Below, one piece after another: positions 45,686 through 54,349 of a DNA stretch of 56,603 nt. A program made the translations under genes and the position numbers. This DNA comes from an uncultured Treponema sp. (lineage in GTDB: Bacteria > Spirochaetota > Spirochaetia > Treponematales > Treponemataceae): NCBI GenBank assembly GCA_934667505.1, contig CAKULY010000013.1:1-56603 (forward strand). Direction: 5' to 3'. The notes beneath the pieces were generated by a model. That model searched no databases and was not told the origin of the DNA. It worked only from the letters and a program-made list of their open reading frames with translations. Within the stretch, counting starts at the first letter, position 1, and each line of letters starts with the position of its first letter.

Positions 45686-46834
45686 ATGAACAACAAAAAC
45701 ACACTTCAGACTATATGTATTTTTGGATTATTCGCAGTTTTATTCTGCCTTATAATCTTTATGATGTATCCATTTTCTACAGTAATTTTATGGACTGCGC
45801 TGCTTTACGTCTTGCTTCGCCCTTTATACATTTTTGTTGTAAATAAAGTTACAAAAAATGGAAAACATATAAAAATAAAAAGAAACCTTTTTGCAGCTAT
45901 TTTCGCAGTAGGAACGCTTATTCTTATAATAACGCCAATTCTAATAATGGGAACAACTCTTATACAGCAAGGGATTTCATTTCTTCAAGCTGCGGAAAAC
46001 TATATTCGCCAAAATTTTAGCGACATAGTGGAATCTGATTTTTTTCAAAAAGTTATAAAAAAAGCAGAGTCTCTAGGAATTTCTTTGCCGGTATCAGAAA
46101 AATCAGAATTAAAAAATTCTGTGCTAAGTCTAATTCATGATTACAGTTCTAAATTATTTGTTATTGGAACAAGTTTTGTTAGCAGCGCAGGCTCTTTCTT
46201 TGTGTCTTTAGTTTTTATAGTTTTCGCTCTGTATTTTTGCTTTATAGACGGTCAGTACCTTGGAAATTTAATAAAAAAAGCGATTCCTATAGAACCTGCC
46301 CACATGAAAGTTTTAACTACAAAATTTTCAGACATAACGAAAAATTTGTTTGCAGGCTATATTTTGGTAGCCTTGTATCAGGGAATCGCAGCTTTTATCA
46401 TAATGCTATGCTTTAAAGTTCCTGGAGCGCTTTTGCTTTCAGTAATACTTATGTTTACGACATTTATTCCAATTCTTGGAGCAGCTGCTGTTTGGCTACC
46501 TGTGGGAATTGTAATATGCGCAACCAGCTCTATTGTAAAAGGATTGATTTTCTTATTGCTAAGCGCGATTTGCGTAAGCTTTATGGACAACTTTCTTAGA
46601 CCTTTGTTCTTAAAAGACAGAATAAATGTGCATCCTTTGGTTATTTTCTTTGCAATCTTAGGGGGAATAAGATTTTTTGGAATAAACGGGCTTATTTTAG
46701 GGCCTTTAATTGTGATTCTGTTCTTTACAGTGCTCGATCTTTTAGTTTCAAAAAAAGATGTTCAAGACTTTCCTCAAATTTTAAGTGAAAACACAGAAGA
46801 AGATGGACAAAATCAAGAAAATCAGTATTTATAG
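45686..46834 (+). CDS. AI-2E/PerM-family integral membrane transporter
   Basis: This 382-residue inner-membrane protein belongs to the AI-2E exporter family (PerM/TqsA, UPF0118). The N-terminal helix pair is about 8-45, and a characteristic large middle loop follows ('FLQAAENYIRQNFSD'). The C-terminal helices hold 'FTTFIPILGAAAVWLPVG' and 'PLFLKDRINVHPLVIFFAILGGIRFFG', typical family motifs. The substrate is not known; members export AI-2 or act in ion homeostasis. The start chosen is ATG 45686; TTG 45638 is in frame but has no clear ribosome site. Confidence 0.88.
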   Translation: MNNKNTLQTICIFGLFAVLFCLIIFMMYPFSTVILWTALLYVLLRPLYIFVVNKVTKNGKHIKIKRNLFAAIFAVGTLILIITPILIMGTTLIQQGISFLQAAENYIRQNFSDIVESDFFQKVIKKAESLGISLPVSEKSELKNSVLSLIHDYSSKLFVIGTSFVSSAGSFFVSLVFIVFALYFCFIDGQYLGNLIKKAIPIEPAHMKVLTTKFSDITKNLFAGYILVALYQGIAAFIIMLCFKVPGALLLSVILMFTTFIPILGAAAVWLPVGIVICATSSIVKGLIFLLLSAICVSFMDNFLRPLFLKDRINVHPLVIFFAILGGIRFFGINGLILGPLIVILFFTVLDLLVSKKDVQDFPQILSENTEEDGQNQENQYL

Positions 46835-46843
46835 ATTCTGCAA

Positions 46844-47395
46844 ATGAAGGCTTTTTTTCTCATTGCAATAATTTTGGCTAACAGTTTTTTTCTAAATGCG
46901 CAAAATTCTGAAAAAACTGAAAAAGACGATGCAATAAAACACAATCCTTGGTCTCTAATAATTTACCGTCCAGATAATAGCGCGCAAATTAATGAAATTC
47001 GCTGTTTTCTAACTATAAAAGACGCGCTTACAGGCGAAGATGTAACTTACTCAAAAGCAAAGGCAAATTACGCATGGATTTCAGAACCTAAAAGAGCGTT
47101 TGAATACCAGAAAAGCTATTTTCTTTCTGGCGGAATGGCAATGCATCTTCTTTTAAAGCCTGGAAAATATGCAATTACTGTAAAAACTCCTGTAAAGGAG
47201 CAATTAGGATTTAAAATTCCAGAAAAAAACGAGGAAAAAGACTGGGAATCCAACACTTTTTATTACAATACAGAAAATCCATTGAAAGTCATTTTTGTAA
47301 GCCCTACAGCAAACGAAAACGGCTTTTACAATGGAGGATGGTGGATAGATTACAAGGCTCCGCAATACTGGAAGGTAACGAAGCCTAAAATATAA
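46844..47395 (+). CDS. Exported protein of unknown function
   Basis: This 183-residue protein has a signal peptide (hydrophobic about 3-18, cleavage after 'FLNAQ') and a single beta-rich mature domain. It contains 'RCFLTIKDALTGEDVTYSKA' and 'LLLKPGKYAITVKTP', which look like an Ig-like or carboxypeptidase-regulatory-type fold, and an aromatic C-terminus ('GGWWIDYKAPQYWKV'). It begins 9 bp after the AI-2E-type gene and so is likely co-transcribed. No family is recognised. Confidence 0.75.
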   Translation: MKAFFLIAIILANSFFLNAQNSEKTEKDDAIKHNPWSLIIYRPDNSAQINEIRCFLTIKDALTGEDVTYSKAKANYAWISEPKRAFEYQKSYFLSGGMAMHLLLKPGKYAITVKTPVKEQLGFKIPEKNEEKDWESNTFYYNTENPLKVIFVSPTANENGFYNGGWWIDYKAPQYWKVTKPKI

Positions 47396-47503
47396 CTAAA
47401 TAGCCCAAATGTCGAATTTTAAGAAATTATGAAAAAAAACGCTTTCAGCGACTTTCCAATTTGCTGCAGATGGTTGTGCCCGCACTTCGTTTGAATTTGT
47501 TTT

Positions 47504-47634
47504 GGGGATGTCTAATAAGTTCTAAATGTCATTGTCGTACTTGATACAACAATCTCTAAATGATTGCAATATATGCATTTAGATTTTCGGGTCAAGCCCG
47601 AAAATGACAGAAAAGATACTTTTGGGACAGCCCC
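47504..47634 (+). mobile_element. Inverted-repeat element nested in copy B
   Basis: GGGGATGTCTAATAAGT at the left and ACTTTTGGGACAGCCCC at the right are imperfect inverted repeats, 13 of 17 positions paired. The right arm reads GGGGCTGTCCCAAAAGT on the other strand, a common terminus type of small insertion sequences. Only one copy is seen in this window. It holds the family-2 element. Confidence 0.5.
47527..47609 (+). repeat. Family-2 inverted repeat (TGTCATT...AATGACA), copy in B
   Basis: Left end TGTCATTGTCGTACTTGAT and right end GGGTCAAGCCCGAAAATGACA are imperfect inverted repeats; together they match the second copy at 56243-56345. It is 83 bp and non-coding. Confidence 0.65.
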
Positions 47635-47719
47635 TTAATCGTTCTTACCGCACAAAATCTTCACAAATTGTAAATTCGTTTACGCTTTTATTCATTTTCC
47701 TAAAAAATAGAAGTCTGGG

Positions 47720-49585
47720 CTAAACAGTATATTTATCTGTTTCTTCAGAAAGTTTTTCTCCAAATTCCATGTTTTCATTAGCCATTTTTATAAACTCTTT
47801 TGTATTGCCGCTAATTACTTCTGCAGAATTTGCAATTCCTTCAATTTTAGTTTTAAGAACTTCTGTCGCAGTTTCAAGGTTATTAACTTGAACAACAACG
47901 TTATCTATCTGTCCATTCATATTTTTTGAATGTTCAATCACCACAGAAGTTGTATCCTTTATATTAGAAAGCGCATCAACAATTTGACGGCTGCCAACGC
48001 TCTGCTCTTCCATAGCGGAACGAATTTCAGATATTAAAGCATCGTCTTCTGAAATTTGGCCGACAATTTCACTAAACATTGAGCCAGCATTATTTGCAGC
48101 ATCATTGACGTTCTTTATATTTTCAACAACAGTTGAAAGAGCTTTTTTTATAGAATGAGACTGCTCAGTAGAACTTTCAGAAAGCTTTCTAATTTCTTCT
48201 GCGACAACCGCAAAACCTTTTCCAGCTTCTCCTGCATGAGCCGCTTCAATTGCCGCATTCATTGCAAGAAGATTTGTTTGAGCCGCAACCGATTCTATAA
48301 TTTTATTCATATCCAACAGCTTGGCAGATTCTTCCGAAACAGCATCTACTAAGTGAATAACATTTTCTATAGTTGTTTTTCCCGCCTCTGAATCAGAAGC
48401 AAGCTTTTTAAAACTGTTTCCAAATTTGTCAACATTTTCTGTTATTGAATTTATATTAGAAATCATCTCTTCAACGGCTGCGGAACTCTGCGACAATGCT
48501 GCATTTTGCTCATTAATCTGACCAGAAAGTTCTTCTACAATAGAATTCATTTGATTCATAGAGGAAACCGTTTCAGAAACAGAATCATGCTGCAATTTAG
48601 CCTGTCCTGTAAGCTCCACAGAATTATTAGAGATTTGACTAATTTCTGTAGATATTTCCTCGCTGTTTTTATTCAATTTTTCAGCAACGTTCTTTAATGA
48701 AGAAATATTTTCTTTTGTGCCCTTAATCATTTTTCTCATGGAATCTGCAAAAGCGTTTACATTGTGCTGCATTTTTCCAATTTCAGTGCGGTCTTTATCA
48801 GACTCGTTTATTTTTACAGAAAGATTTCCTTCTGTCATTTTTTCAAGGGCAGAAACAGTTTCTTCAAGAGGCTTTGAAAAACGTGTAGCGAAATAAAAAG
48901 AACCAAACAAAGAAATTACAAAAATTATTGCAAGAGTAACTAACATATAAATATAAACTTTTGAAACTTGGCTTTTTACACCTTTTTCAATATTTGAAAG
49001 CTCTACATTTATGTCATCGTAGTAATTTCCGGTAGAAACAATCCAGTTCCAAGGTTCAAATTTTATTGAATAAGTTCTTTTTGGAGCAACAGTTATTCCA
49101 TCAGACTTTGTAAAATAAAATTCTGTAAATCCACCTTTAGGGTCAGAGTTTACAACATTTAAAATTTCTTTAATTATGGAAACTCCATTTTTATCCTTTA
49201 GATTTACACGGTTTTTTCCTTCGTCTTGTGGCAAAATAGGATGAGCCACAAGAATATAATCCGTATTATCAATCCAAAAGTATCCAGAGTTGTCATCTCC
49301 ATAGCGAAGAGCCTTTATAAGGCTAATTGCAGATTCTTGGGCTTGCTGCCTGGAAATAATTCCTTTTTGCTCTTGGCTATGCAAAGAATTTAAGAGAGAA
49401 TAAACATTTTGTATTTGAAACTTAACAGAATCATCATATCCTTTCATTCGCTCGCTTTCAATGTGATTCATGCTGTAATCGCGAATTTTAGTAACTCCAA
49501 TTTTCACAGAAATAAAAACTCCAAGAATAATGGTAAAAACTAAAGAAACTGAAAAGATAAGCATCATTCCTTTTATAGATTTCAT
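47720..49585 (-). CDS. Methyl-accepting chemotaxis protein with Cache domain
   Basis: This 621-residue chemoreceptor has an N-terminal transmembrane helix (about 5-28), a periplasmic single-Cache-type sensor (about 35-195, with 'SGYFWIDNTDYILVAHP' and 'PWNWIVSTGNYYDDI'), a second helix (about 205-228), a HAMP domain and the cytoplasmic signalling coiled coil, with its tip 'LAMNAAIEAAHAGEAGKGF'. It senses an unknown ligand and signals through CheW/CheA. The start ATG 49585 has GAGG upstream; the frame opens at 49657, within the promoter. Its TAG stop is the end of repeat B. Confidence 0.94.
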   Translation of the reverse strand: MKSIKGMMLIFSVSLVFTIILGVFISVKIGVTKIRDYSMNHIESERMKGYDDSVKFQIQNVYSLLNSLHSQEQKGIISRQQAQESAISLIKALRYGDDNSGYFWIDNTDYILVAHPILPQDEGKNRVNLKDKNGVSIIKEILNVVNSDPKGGFTEFYFTKSDGITVAPKRTYSIKFEPWNWIVSTGNYYDDINVELSNIEKGVKSQVSKVYIYMLVTLAIIFVISLFGSFYFATRFSKPLEETVSALEKMTEGNLSVKINESDKDRTEIGKMQHNVNAFADSMRKMIKGTKENISSLKNVAEKLNKNSEEISTEISQISNNSVELTGQAKLQHDSVSETVSSMNQMNSIVEELSGQINEQNAALSQSSAAVEEMISNINSITENVDKFGNSFKKLASDSEAGKTTIENVIHLVDAVSEESAKLLDMNKIIESVAAQTNLLAMNAAIEAAHAGEAGKGFAVVAEEIRKLSESSTEQSHSIKKALSTVVENIKNVNDAANNAGSMFSEIVGQISEDDALISEIRSAMEEQSVGSRQIVDALSNIKDTTSVVIEHSKNMNGQIDNVVVQVNNLETATEVLKTKIEGIANSAEVISGNTKEFIKMANENMEFGEKLSEETDKYTV

Positions 49586-49628
49586 AAAAAACCTCGGTTC
49601 AATGTAGAATACTCTCTTAGAATAGGCG

Positions 49629-49657
49629 ATTATATATCTTATAATACTAACAGTCAA
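49629..49657 (-). promoter_or_regulatory. Sigma-70-type promoter of the mcp gene
   Basis: On the minus strand TTGACT (49657-49652) is followed after 17 bp by TATAAT (49634-49629), a near-perfect pair about 44 bp upstream of the mcp start. It is one of the best sigma-70 matches in the window, and it supports ATG 49585 over the earlier frame start. Confidence 0.75.
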
Positions 49658-49667
49658 ACAAATTCAC

Positions 49668-49871
49668 TAGAGTAAAAGTTGAGTTGCATAATTTTTTTGC
49701 AATAATGCTTTTAGCGACTTTTCAATTGCTGCAGATGGTTGTGTCCGCGCTTCGTTTGAATTGGTTGGGGTTGCTATGAAACCTAAATCGTTCTTATCGC
49801 ACAAAATCTTCACAAATTATAAATTCGCTTACGCTTTTGTTTATTTTCCTAAAAACTCGAAGTTCGGGCTA
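49668..49871 (+). mobile_element. Fold-back MITE family 1, full copy C
   Basis: This 204-bp copy ends in AAAACTCGAAGTTCGGGCTA, and its left end is degenerate (TAGAGTAAAAGTTGAGTT). It lies between the divergent mcp promoter and the acyltransferase gene. Within the 327-bp gap the remaining sequence is the mcp promoter and about 40 bp before the acyltransferase start. Confidence 0.72.
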
Positions 49872-49912
49872 ATAAACTAGACTTTTATAGGACTTATGTA
49901 TACTTTAGAAGT

Positions 49913-50686
49913 ATGAAAGTAAAATGCAAAGTAATTCACTATAAAGATGAGCTAAACGACGAATTTTCGTTCGACAACATAAAACCAAAAAAGATTGGCT
50001 CTGAATATGTCTATGTTTATAATTCTTTATGGAAAAAGTTTACACGCTTCTTTTGGTACAGAATTGTTGCCTTGCCTATCGCTGCAATATACTTAAAACT
50101 TAGCTGGCATCATAAAGTTGTAAACAAAAAAGTTTTAAAAAAAGCGAAGAAGACAAGTTTTTTTATTTATGGAAACCACACTCATAATATCTGCGATGCC
50201 TTAATCCCAACTATCGCAACATTTCCGCACAACGTATACGTCATAGTACATCCAAACAATATTTCCATGCCAGTCCTAGGAAAAATCACGCCGAGCTTAG
50301 GAGCAATTCCCCTTCCAGACGATATGGCATCTACCAAAAATTTTATGAAATGTATTGAAACACGTGTAAAACAAAATAAAACAATAGCAATATATCCAGA
50401 AGCGCATATCTGGCCGTTTTACACAAAGATACGTCCGTTTACATCGCTATCTTTCAGGTATCCTATTCAGTACAAAGTCCCTGCATTTTGCTTTACAAAT
50501 GTCTATAGAAAAAGGAAATTTTCCAGCAAGCCTTCCATAACAACATATATTGACGGACCTTTCTACCCTAACGAAGAACTCTCTGTAAAAGAGCAGCGCG
50601 AAGATTTAAGAAATAGAATTTATGAAGCGATGTGCGAACGAGCAAAAATGAACAACATAGAAGTAATAAAATATATAAAACTGTAA
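49913..50686 (+). CDS. PlsC-like glycerolipid acyltransferase (variant motif)
   Basis: This 257-residue protein has the AGPAT/PlsC fold. A hydrophobic stretch (about 42-60) precedes motif I, 'IYGNHTHNICDALIP'. In it the His-to-Asp spacing is H-x5-D, one longer than the usual H-x4-D. Motif III 'AIYPEAHIWPF' stands in for the usual P-E-G-T-R. It probably transfers an acyl chain to a lipid or glycolipid. It heads the plus-strand run that includes two GT8 enzymes and a fused acyltransferase, so it may be part of a glycolipid pathway. Confidence 0.8.
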   Translation: MKVKCKVIHYKDELNDEFSFDNIKPKKIGSEYVYVYNSLWKKFTRFFWYRIVALPIAAIYLKLSWHHKVVNKKVLKKAKKTSFFIYGNHTHNICDALIPTIATFPHNVYVIVHPNNISMPVLGKITPSLGAIPLPDDMASTKNFMKCIETRVKQNKTIAIYPEAHIWPFYTKIRPFTSLSFRYPIQYKVPAFCFTNVYRKRKFSSKPSITTYIDGPFYPNEELSVKEQREDLRNRIYEAMCERAKMNNIEVIKYIKL

Positions 50687-50833
50687 TTTCTCACTCTGTT
50701 GCGAAATTGCAATGAGAAGCAAGATAAAAACTGTAAAAATTATTAAATTTTTGCAACCGAAAGTAAGAATTTGTGTCTAACTTGTGATATTGCTTAAAAG
50801 TAATATGCAATACATTTTTAATATAGGATTAAT

Positions 50834-51670
50834 ATGATAAACATTCTTTTTTGTGGAAATTACAAAGTATTTGACGGAATCCTTACCTGCTCTCTTTCTT
50901 TAGTAAAAAGAACCAAAACAAAAGAACCGTTTAAACTTTTTATCTACACAATGGATTTGACGGATTTAGACGAAAACTACAAACCGCTATCTGACAAGCA
51001 GATTTCATATTTGCAAGATATATTAAAAACTTACAATCCTGAAAACCGTGTTGAAAAAATAGATGTAACAGAAATTTACAACAAAGAATTTCGTTCATCA
51101 CCCAACGAAAAATGCTATTGCTCGCCTTACACGCTTTTACGCCTGTTTGCAGACCTTGTTCCACAAATGCCAGAAAAATTTCTTTACCTTGACGCAGACA
51201 TTCTTGCAAACAGGGATATAACATTGCTTTACAATACTGACGTTTCTGACGTTGAATACGCGGCGGCAAACGACCACTACGGAAAATATCTTATAAATCC
51301 AAGATACATAAACGCCGGGGTTTTGCTTTTTAATTTAAAAAAATGCAAAGAAACAAAACTTTTTCAAAAGGCTAGAAATCTTATAAAAACAAAAAAATTA
51401 GTTTTTGCAGATCAAAGCGCAATAATAAGAAGCACAACAAAGAAAAAACTCTTGCCGCAACGCTTTAACGATCAAAAATTTTTGCACTCCTGGACAGTAA
51501 TCAGGCATTTTTCACAAAGGCTATTTTACTTCCCTTATCCGCACATAGCAAATATAAAACAATGGGATGTTACAAATGTTCACAAAATATTCAGATATTT
51601 TCAGTTTGATGACATTCTATTTGAATATATCTATCTTATAAAAAATTTTAAGCGAGAAAACAATGAATAA
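50834..51670 (+). CDS. Glycosyltransferase family 8
   Basis: This 278-residue enzyme has a GT8 (LgtC/glycogenin-type) fold. Metal-binding DxD is in 'KFLYLDADILANRDI', preceded by 'YTLLRLFADLVPQ'. 'RYINAGVLLFNLKKC' and 'VFADQSAII' follow. The C-terminal His-containing motif is altered (no HxxGxxKPW). It would transfer a hexose from a nucleotide sugar to an unknown acceptor. The start has AGGA upstream of ATG 50834, and its last 8 bp overlap the fusion gene. The 147-bp gap upstream holds only AT-rich sequence and a weak hairpin. Confidence 0.88.
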   Translation: MINILFCGNYKVFDGILTCSLSLVKRTKTKEPFKLFIYTMDLTDLDENYKPLSDKQISYLQDILKTYNPENRVEKIDVTEIYNKEFRSSPNEKCYCSPYTLLRLFADLVPQMPEKFLYLDADILANRDITLLYNTDVSDVEYAAANDHYGKYLINPRYINAGVLLFNLKKCKETKLFQKARNLIKTKKLVFADQSAIIRSTTKKKLLPQRFNDQKFLHSWTVIRHFSQRLFYFPYPHIANIKQWDVTNVHKIFRYFQFDDILFEYIYLIKNFKRENNE

Positions 51671-53477
51671 CAAAAGAATACCGATTTTTTTTGCATGCGA
51701 CGACAACTTTATTCCGTTCACGACGGTAACAATCAAATCTCTTATGGAAAACGCTTCAAAAGACTATCAGTACGACTTGCACATTCTTTACACAAACATT
51801 ACAACAGCAAGAAAAAAGATTGTCATGGCTCTTGAAAGCGAAAATTTTAAAATCTATTTTGACGATGTAACAGATTACTTAAAATCTATTAGCTACAGGC
51901 TTCCAATCCGCGACTATTATTCAAAGACAACTTATTATCGCCTTTTTATTTCAGAAATGTTCACAGATTTGGACAAAGCAATCTATCTTGACAGCGACAT
52001 GGTTGTTTTAGGCGATATTTCAAAGCTATACAATCACGAAATTGGAGACAACTACGTAGGAGCTTGCAATGAACAAGCAATGGTTCAAACAGACGTTTAT
52101 GGAACCTACGTAGAAAAATGCATTGGACTTGACAGAAACAAGTATTTTAACGCAGGTATGCTCCTTATAAACTGCAAGCAGTTCAGAGATAAGAAAATCT
52201 TAGATCAATTTATTCGCTTGCTCCACGAATATTCATTTGTAGTTACGCAAGACGAAGACTATTTAAATCTTATTTGCAAAGACAAAATCTTTTGGATAGA
52301 CAATTCTTGGGATGTTGAAACCTATGGAGAAATAAAGTACGACGAAAAAACTGCAAATATAATTCACTACATAATGGTAGGGAAACCATGGCACTTTGAA
52401 GAAGTTCCTTTCGGAAAAGAATTTTGGAATTATGCCAAAACATCTCCATTTTATAAAGAAATTTGTTCAGTTCTAGAAAATTATACAGATGAACAAAGAC
52501 AAAATGACTATGAATCTGTAAACAGACTCGCCGCCCTTGCAGAATCAGAGACAAACCGCCCGGATAACTATCTTAAGCGAAAACAGATTTTAGAGCAAAA
52601 AGCAAAAGAAGCAAAACCGCAAGAGACGAACACAACAGTAAAAAAATCAGAAGAACGATTAAGAATACTTGCAAAAATTGAAGAGTACGAAAAAGCCGGC
52701 CGCTTTGTAGAAGACGTGGAAGACGATCCGGAATCTCGCCAAATTCAACCGGGAGAAGTTGATTACGAACAGAAAAAACTTTCCAGCCGCATAAAAGCGT
52801 ACTTTGCATTCAATAGCGCCCGCCGATACATGAAAAAACTGATTAAAAATCGCCAGATGATAATCAAAGGAATCGAAGGCAAAGAAAACTTAAAGCTTCT
52901 AAAAGGCGGAACAATAATAACTTGCAACCACTTTAATCCATTTGACAGTTTCGCAATCCAGTACGTCTACGACGAAATAAAAAAAGAGCAGAAAGGCGGA
53001 AAATTCTTTAGAATCATAAAAGAAGGAAATTACACAAGTTTTCCAGGCTTTTATGGAAAACTAATGAGAAGCTGCAACACCTTGCCGCTAAGTTCAAACC
53101 ACAAAACAATGATGGAATTTCTTAACGCAGTGAAAAAACTTCTTGCAAAAGGAAATTACATCTTAATTTACCCAGAGCAGAGCCTGTGGTGGAACTACAG
53201 GAAACCGAAGCCTCTTCGCAAGGGAGCTTATTCAATGGCTGCAAAAAACAACAGCGCCATACTTCCTGTATTTATTACTATGGAAGACAGTGATGTTTTA
53301 GATGCGGACGGTTTTTATGTGCAAGAATACTTGATTCACATAGGAAAACCGATATTCCCTAAAGAAGAACTTTCTTGCAAAGAAAACATTGAATTTATGA
53401 TGAACGAAAATTATTCTGTATGGAAAAAAATCTACGAAGATACCTATAAAATTCCATTAAAATATGCAACTGAATAG
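51663..53477 (+). CDS. Fusion of GT8 glycosyltransferase and PlsC-type acyltransferase
   Basis: This 604-residue protein joins two enzymes. Residues 1-285 are GT8: 'RIPIFFACDDNFIPFTTVTI', DxD in 'AIYLDSDMVVLGDI', 'YFNAGMLLINCKQF' and the terminal 'IIHYIMVGKPWHF'. A charged helical linker (about 285-390) leads to an acyltransferase domain (about 395-604) with H-x4-D in 'TCNHFNPFDSF' and 'LIYPEQSLWW' at the motif III position. Both active sites look intact. The protein could both glycosylate and acylate a lipid. It overlaps the GT8 gene by 8 bp. I know of no named family with this exact order. Confidence 0.85.
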   Translation: MNNKRIPIFFACDDNFIPFTTVTIKSLMENASKDYQYDLHILYTNITTARKKIVMALESENFKIYFDDVTDYLKSISYRLPIRDYYSKTTYYRLFISEMFTDLDKAIYLDSDMVVLGDISKLYNHEIGDNYVGACNEQAMVQTDVYGTYVEKCIGLDRNKYFNAGMLLINCKQFRDKKILDQFIRLLHEYSFVVTQDEDYLNLICKDKIFWIDNSWDVETYGEIKYDEKTANIIHYIMVGKPWHFEEVPFGKEFWNYAKTSPFYKEICSVLENYTDEQRQNDYESVNRLAALAESETNRPDNYLKRKQILEQKAKEAKPQETNTTVKKSEERLRILAKIEEYEKAGRFVEDVEDDPESRQIQPGEVDYEQKKLSSRIKAYFAFNSARRYMKKLIKNRQMIIKGIEGKENLKLLKGGTIITCNHFNPFDSFAIQYVYDEIKKEQKGGKFFRIIKEGNYTSFPGFYGKLMRSCNTLPLSSNHKTMMEFLNAVKKLLAKGNYILIYPEQSLWWNYRKPKPLRKGAYSMAAKNNSAILPVFITMEDSDVLDADGFYVQEYLIHIGKPIFPKEELSCKENIEFMMNENYSVWKKIYEDTYKIPLKYATE

Positions 53478-53509
53478 ACTTTTTATTCTATTATAAGTAT
53501 CTTAGTTCT

Positions 53510-54331
53510 ATGAACAAAAAAATAATTCTTGTGCTTGGCATTGTATTTTCGACATTTTGCCATGCGCAAGAAAAACTTTCGCAAAATGCAATTAATTTAA
53601 TAGACTCTTTTTTTGATTTAAGAATGACTCTTTCTTGTTTTTCTGATGAAGAAACTGAAAAGATTTTGTCCAGCATAGACAATTTTTCTACAGAAAATAA
53701 AGAAAAAATAAAGATGTGCACAGAGCAAGAAAAAATTATTTTAGAAAACTTTATTGTAATGGAAAAATACAATTATCTATACGAAAAACCTGGTCAAGCA
53801 AAAATACAGCATGAAGAGCTATTTAAAAGTTTACAAAAATGCCAAACTTTTGCACAACAGAACAGCGACTCTGAATTAGATGCTTACTTTTTTTGCACCT
53901 GGGCAGATATAACATCTTGCTACATGGGCTACTCCCTTAAGGATGTTATAAAATACGGCACAGAAGTAAAACCGTTATACGAAAAAGCACTTAAAGAAAA
54001 CCCAAAGCTTTCCTATGCGCTTACAAACATTGGACAATGGTATTACTTTGCTCCCAAAATTGCCGGCGGCTCAAAAAAGAAGACTCTAGAATATTTTACA
54101 ATGGCAAGAGATTGCGCAGAATCTGCATCTCAAAAGTACTTTGCAAACATTTTTCTTTCCCAAATTCTCTTTGAACAAAAAGAGTTAAAAAAATGCAATG
54201 AGCTCTTGGACGAAGCAACAAGTTTTTGTCCGCAAAGCAAATATTTAGCAAAAATAAAAGACGCAAATTCACAAGGACTTTCGTTGTTTGAGTTTAACAA
54301 GAAAAAATCTTCACTAAAAGAAGAAAAATAA
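53510..54331 (+). CDS. Exported helical-repeat (TPR-like) protein, unknown function
   Basis: This 273-residue protein has a signal peptide (about 3-18, cleavage after 'FCHAQ'). The mature part is helical. The C-terminal half (about 150-250) has TPR-like spacing: 'PLYEKALKENPKLSYALTNIGQ', 'IAGGSKKKTLEYFTMARDC' and 'KKCNELLDEATSFCPQ' (each cited in short form). It may be periplasmic and mediate protein contacts, as the TPR component of some treponemal transporters does (inference). The start at ATG 53510 has no clear ribosome site. Confidence 0.75.
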   Translation: MNKKIILVLGIVFSTFCHAQEKLSQNAINLIDSFFDLRMTLSCFSDEETEKILSSIDNFSTENKEKIKMCTEQEKIILENFIVMEKYNYLYEKPGQAKIQHEELFKSLQKCQTFAQQNSDSELDAYFFCTWADITSCYMGYSLKDVIKYGTEVKPLYEKALKENPKLSYALTNIGQWYYFAPKIAGGSKKKTLEYFTMARDCAESASQKYFANIFLSQILFEQKELKKCNELLDEATSFCPQSKYLAKIKDANSQGLSLFEFNKKKSSLKEEK

Positions 54332-54349
54332 TTTTTTTGAGGTATAATT

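Larger units (their letters stand above)
47401..47722 (+). mobile_element. Fold-back MITE family 1, copy B, split by nested elements
   Basis: The outer ends are TAGCCCAAATGTCGAATTTT and TAGAAGTCTGGGCTA. The left arm (47401-47503) and right arm (47635-47722) match copies A and C. Between them, where A has its central hairpin, lies a second inverted-repeat element (47504-47634), itself holding a third (47527-47609). The terminal TAG (minus strand) is the mcp stop codon. It makes up almost all of the 324-bp gap between the exported-protein gene and mcp. Confidence 0.75.

Noticed and set aside
50687..50833. Hairpin TTCTCA...TGAGAA after the acyltransferase gene as a terminator
   Set aside because: The stem is interrupted and no T-run follows. 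I see no convincing feature in this 147-bp gap apart from AT-rich promoter-like sequence.
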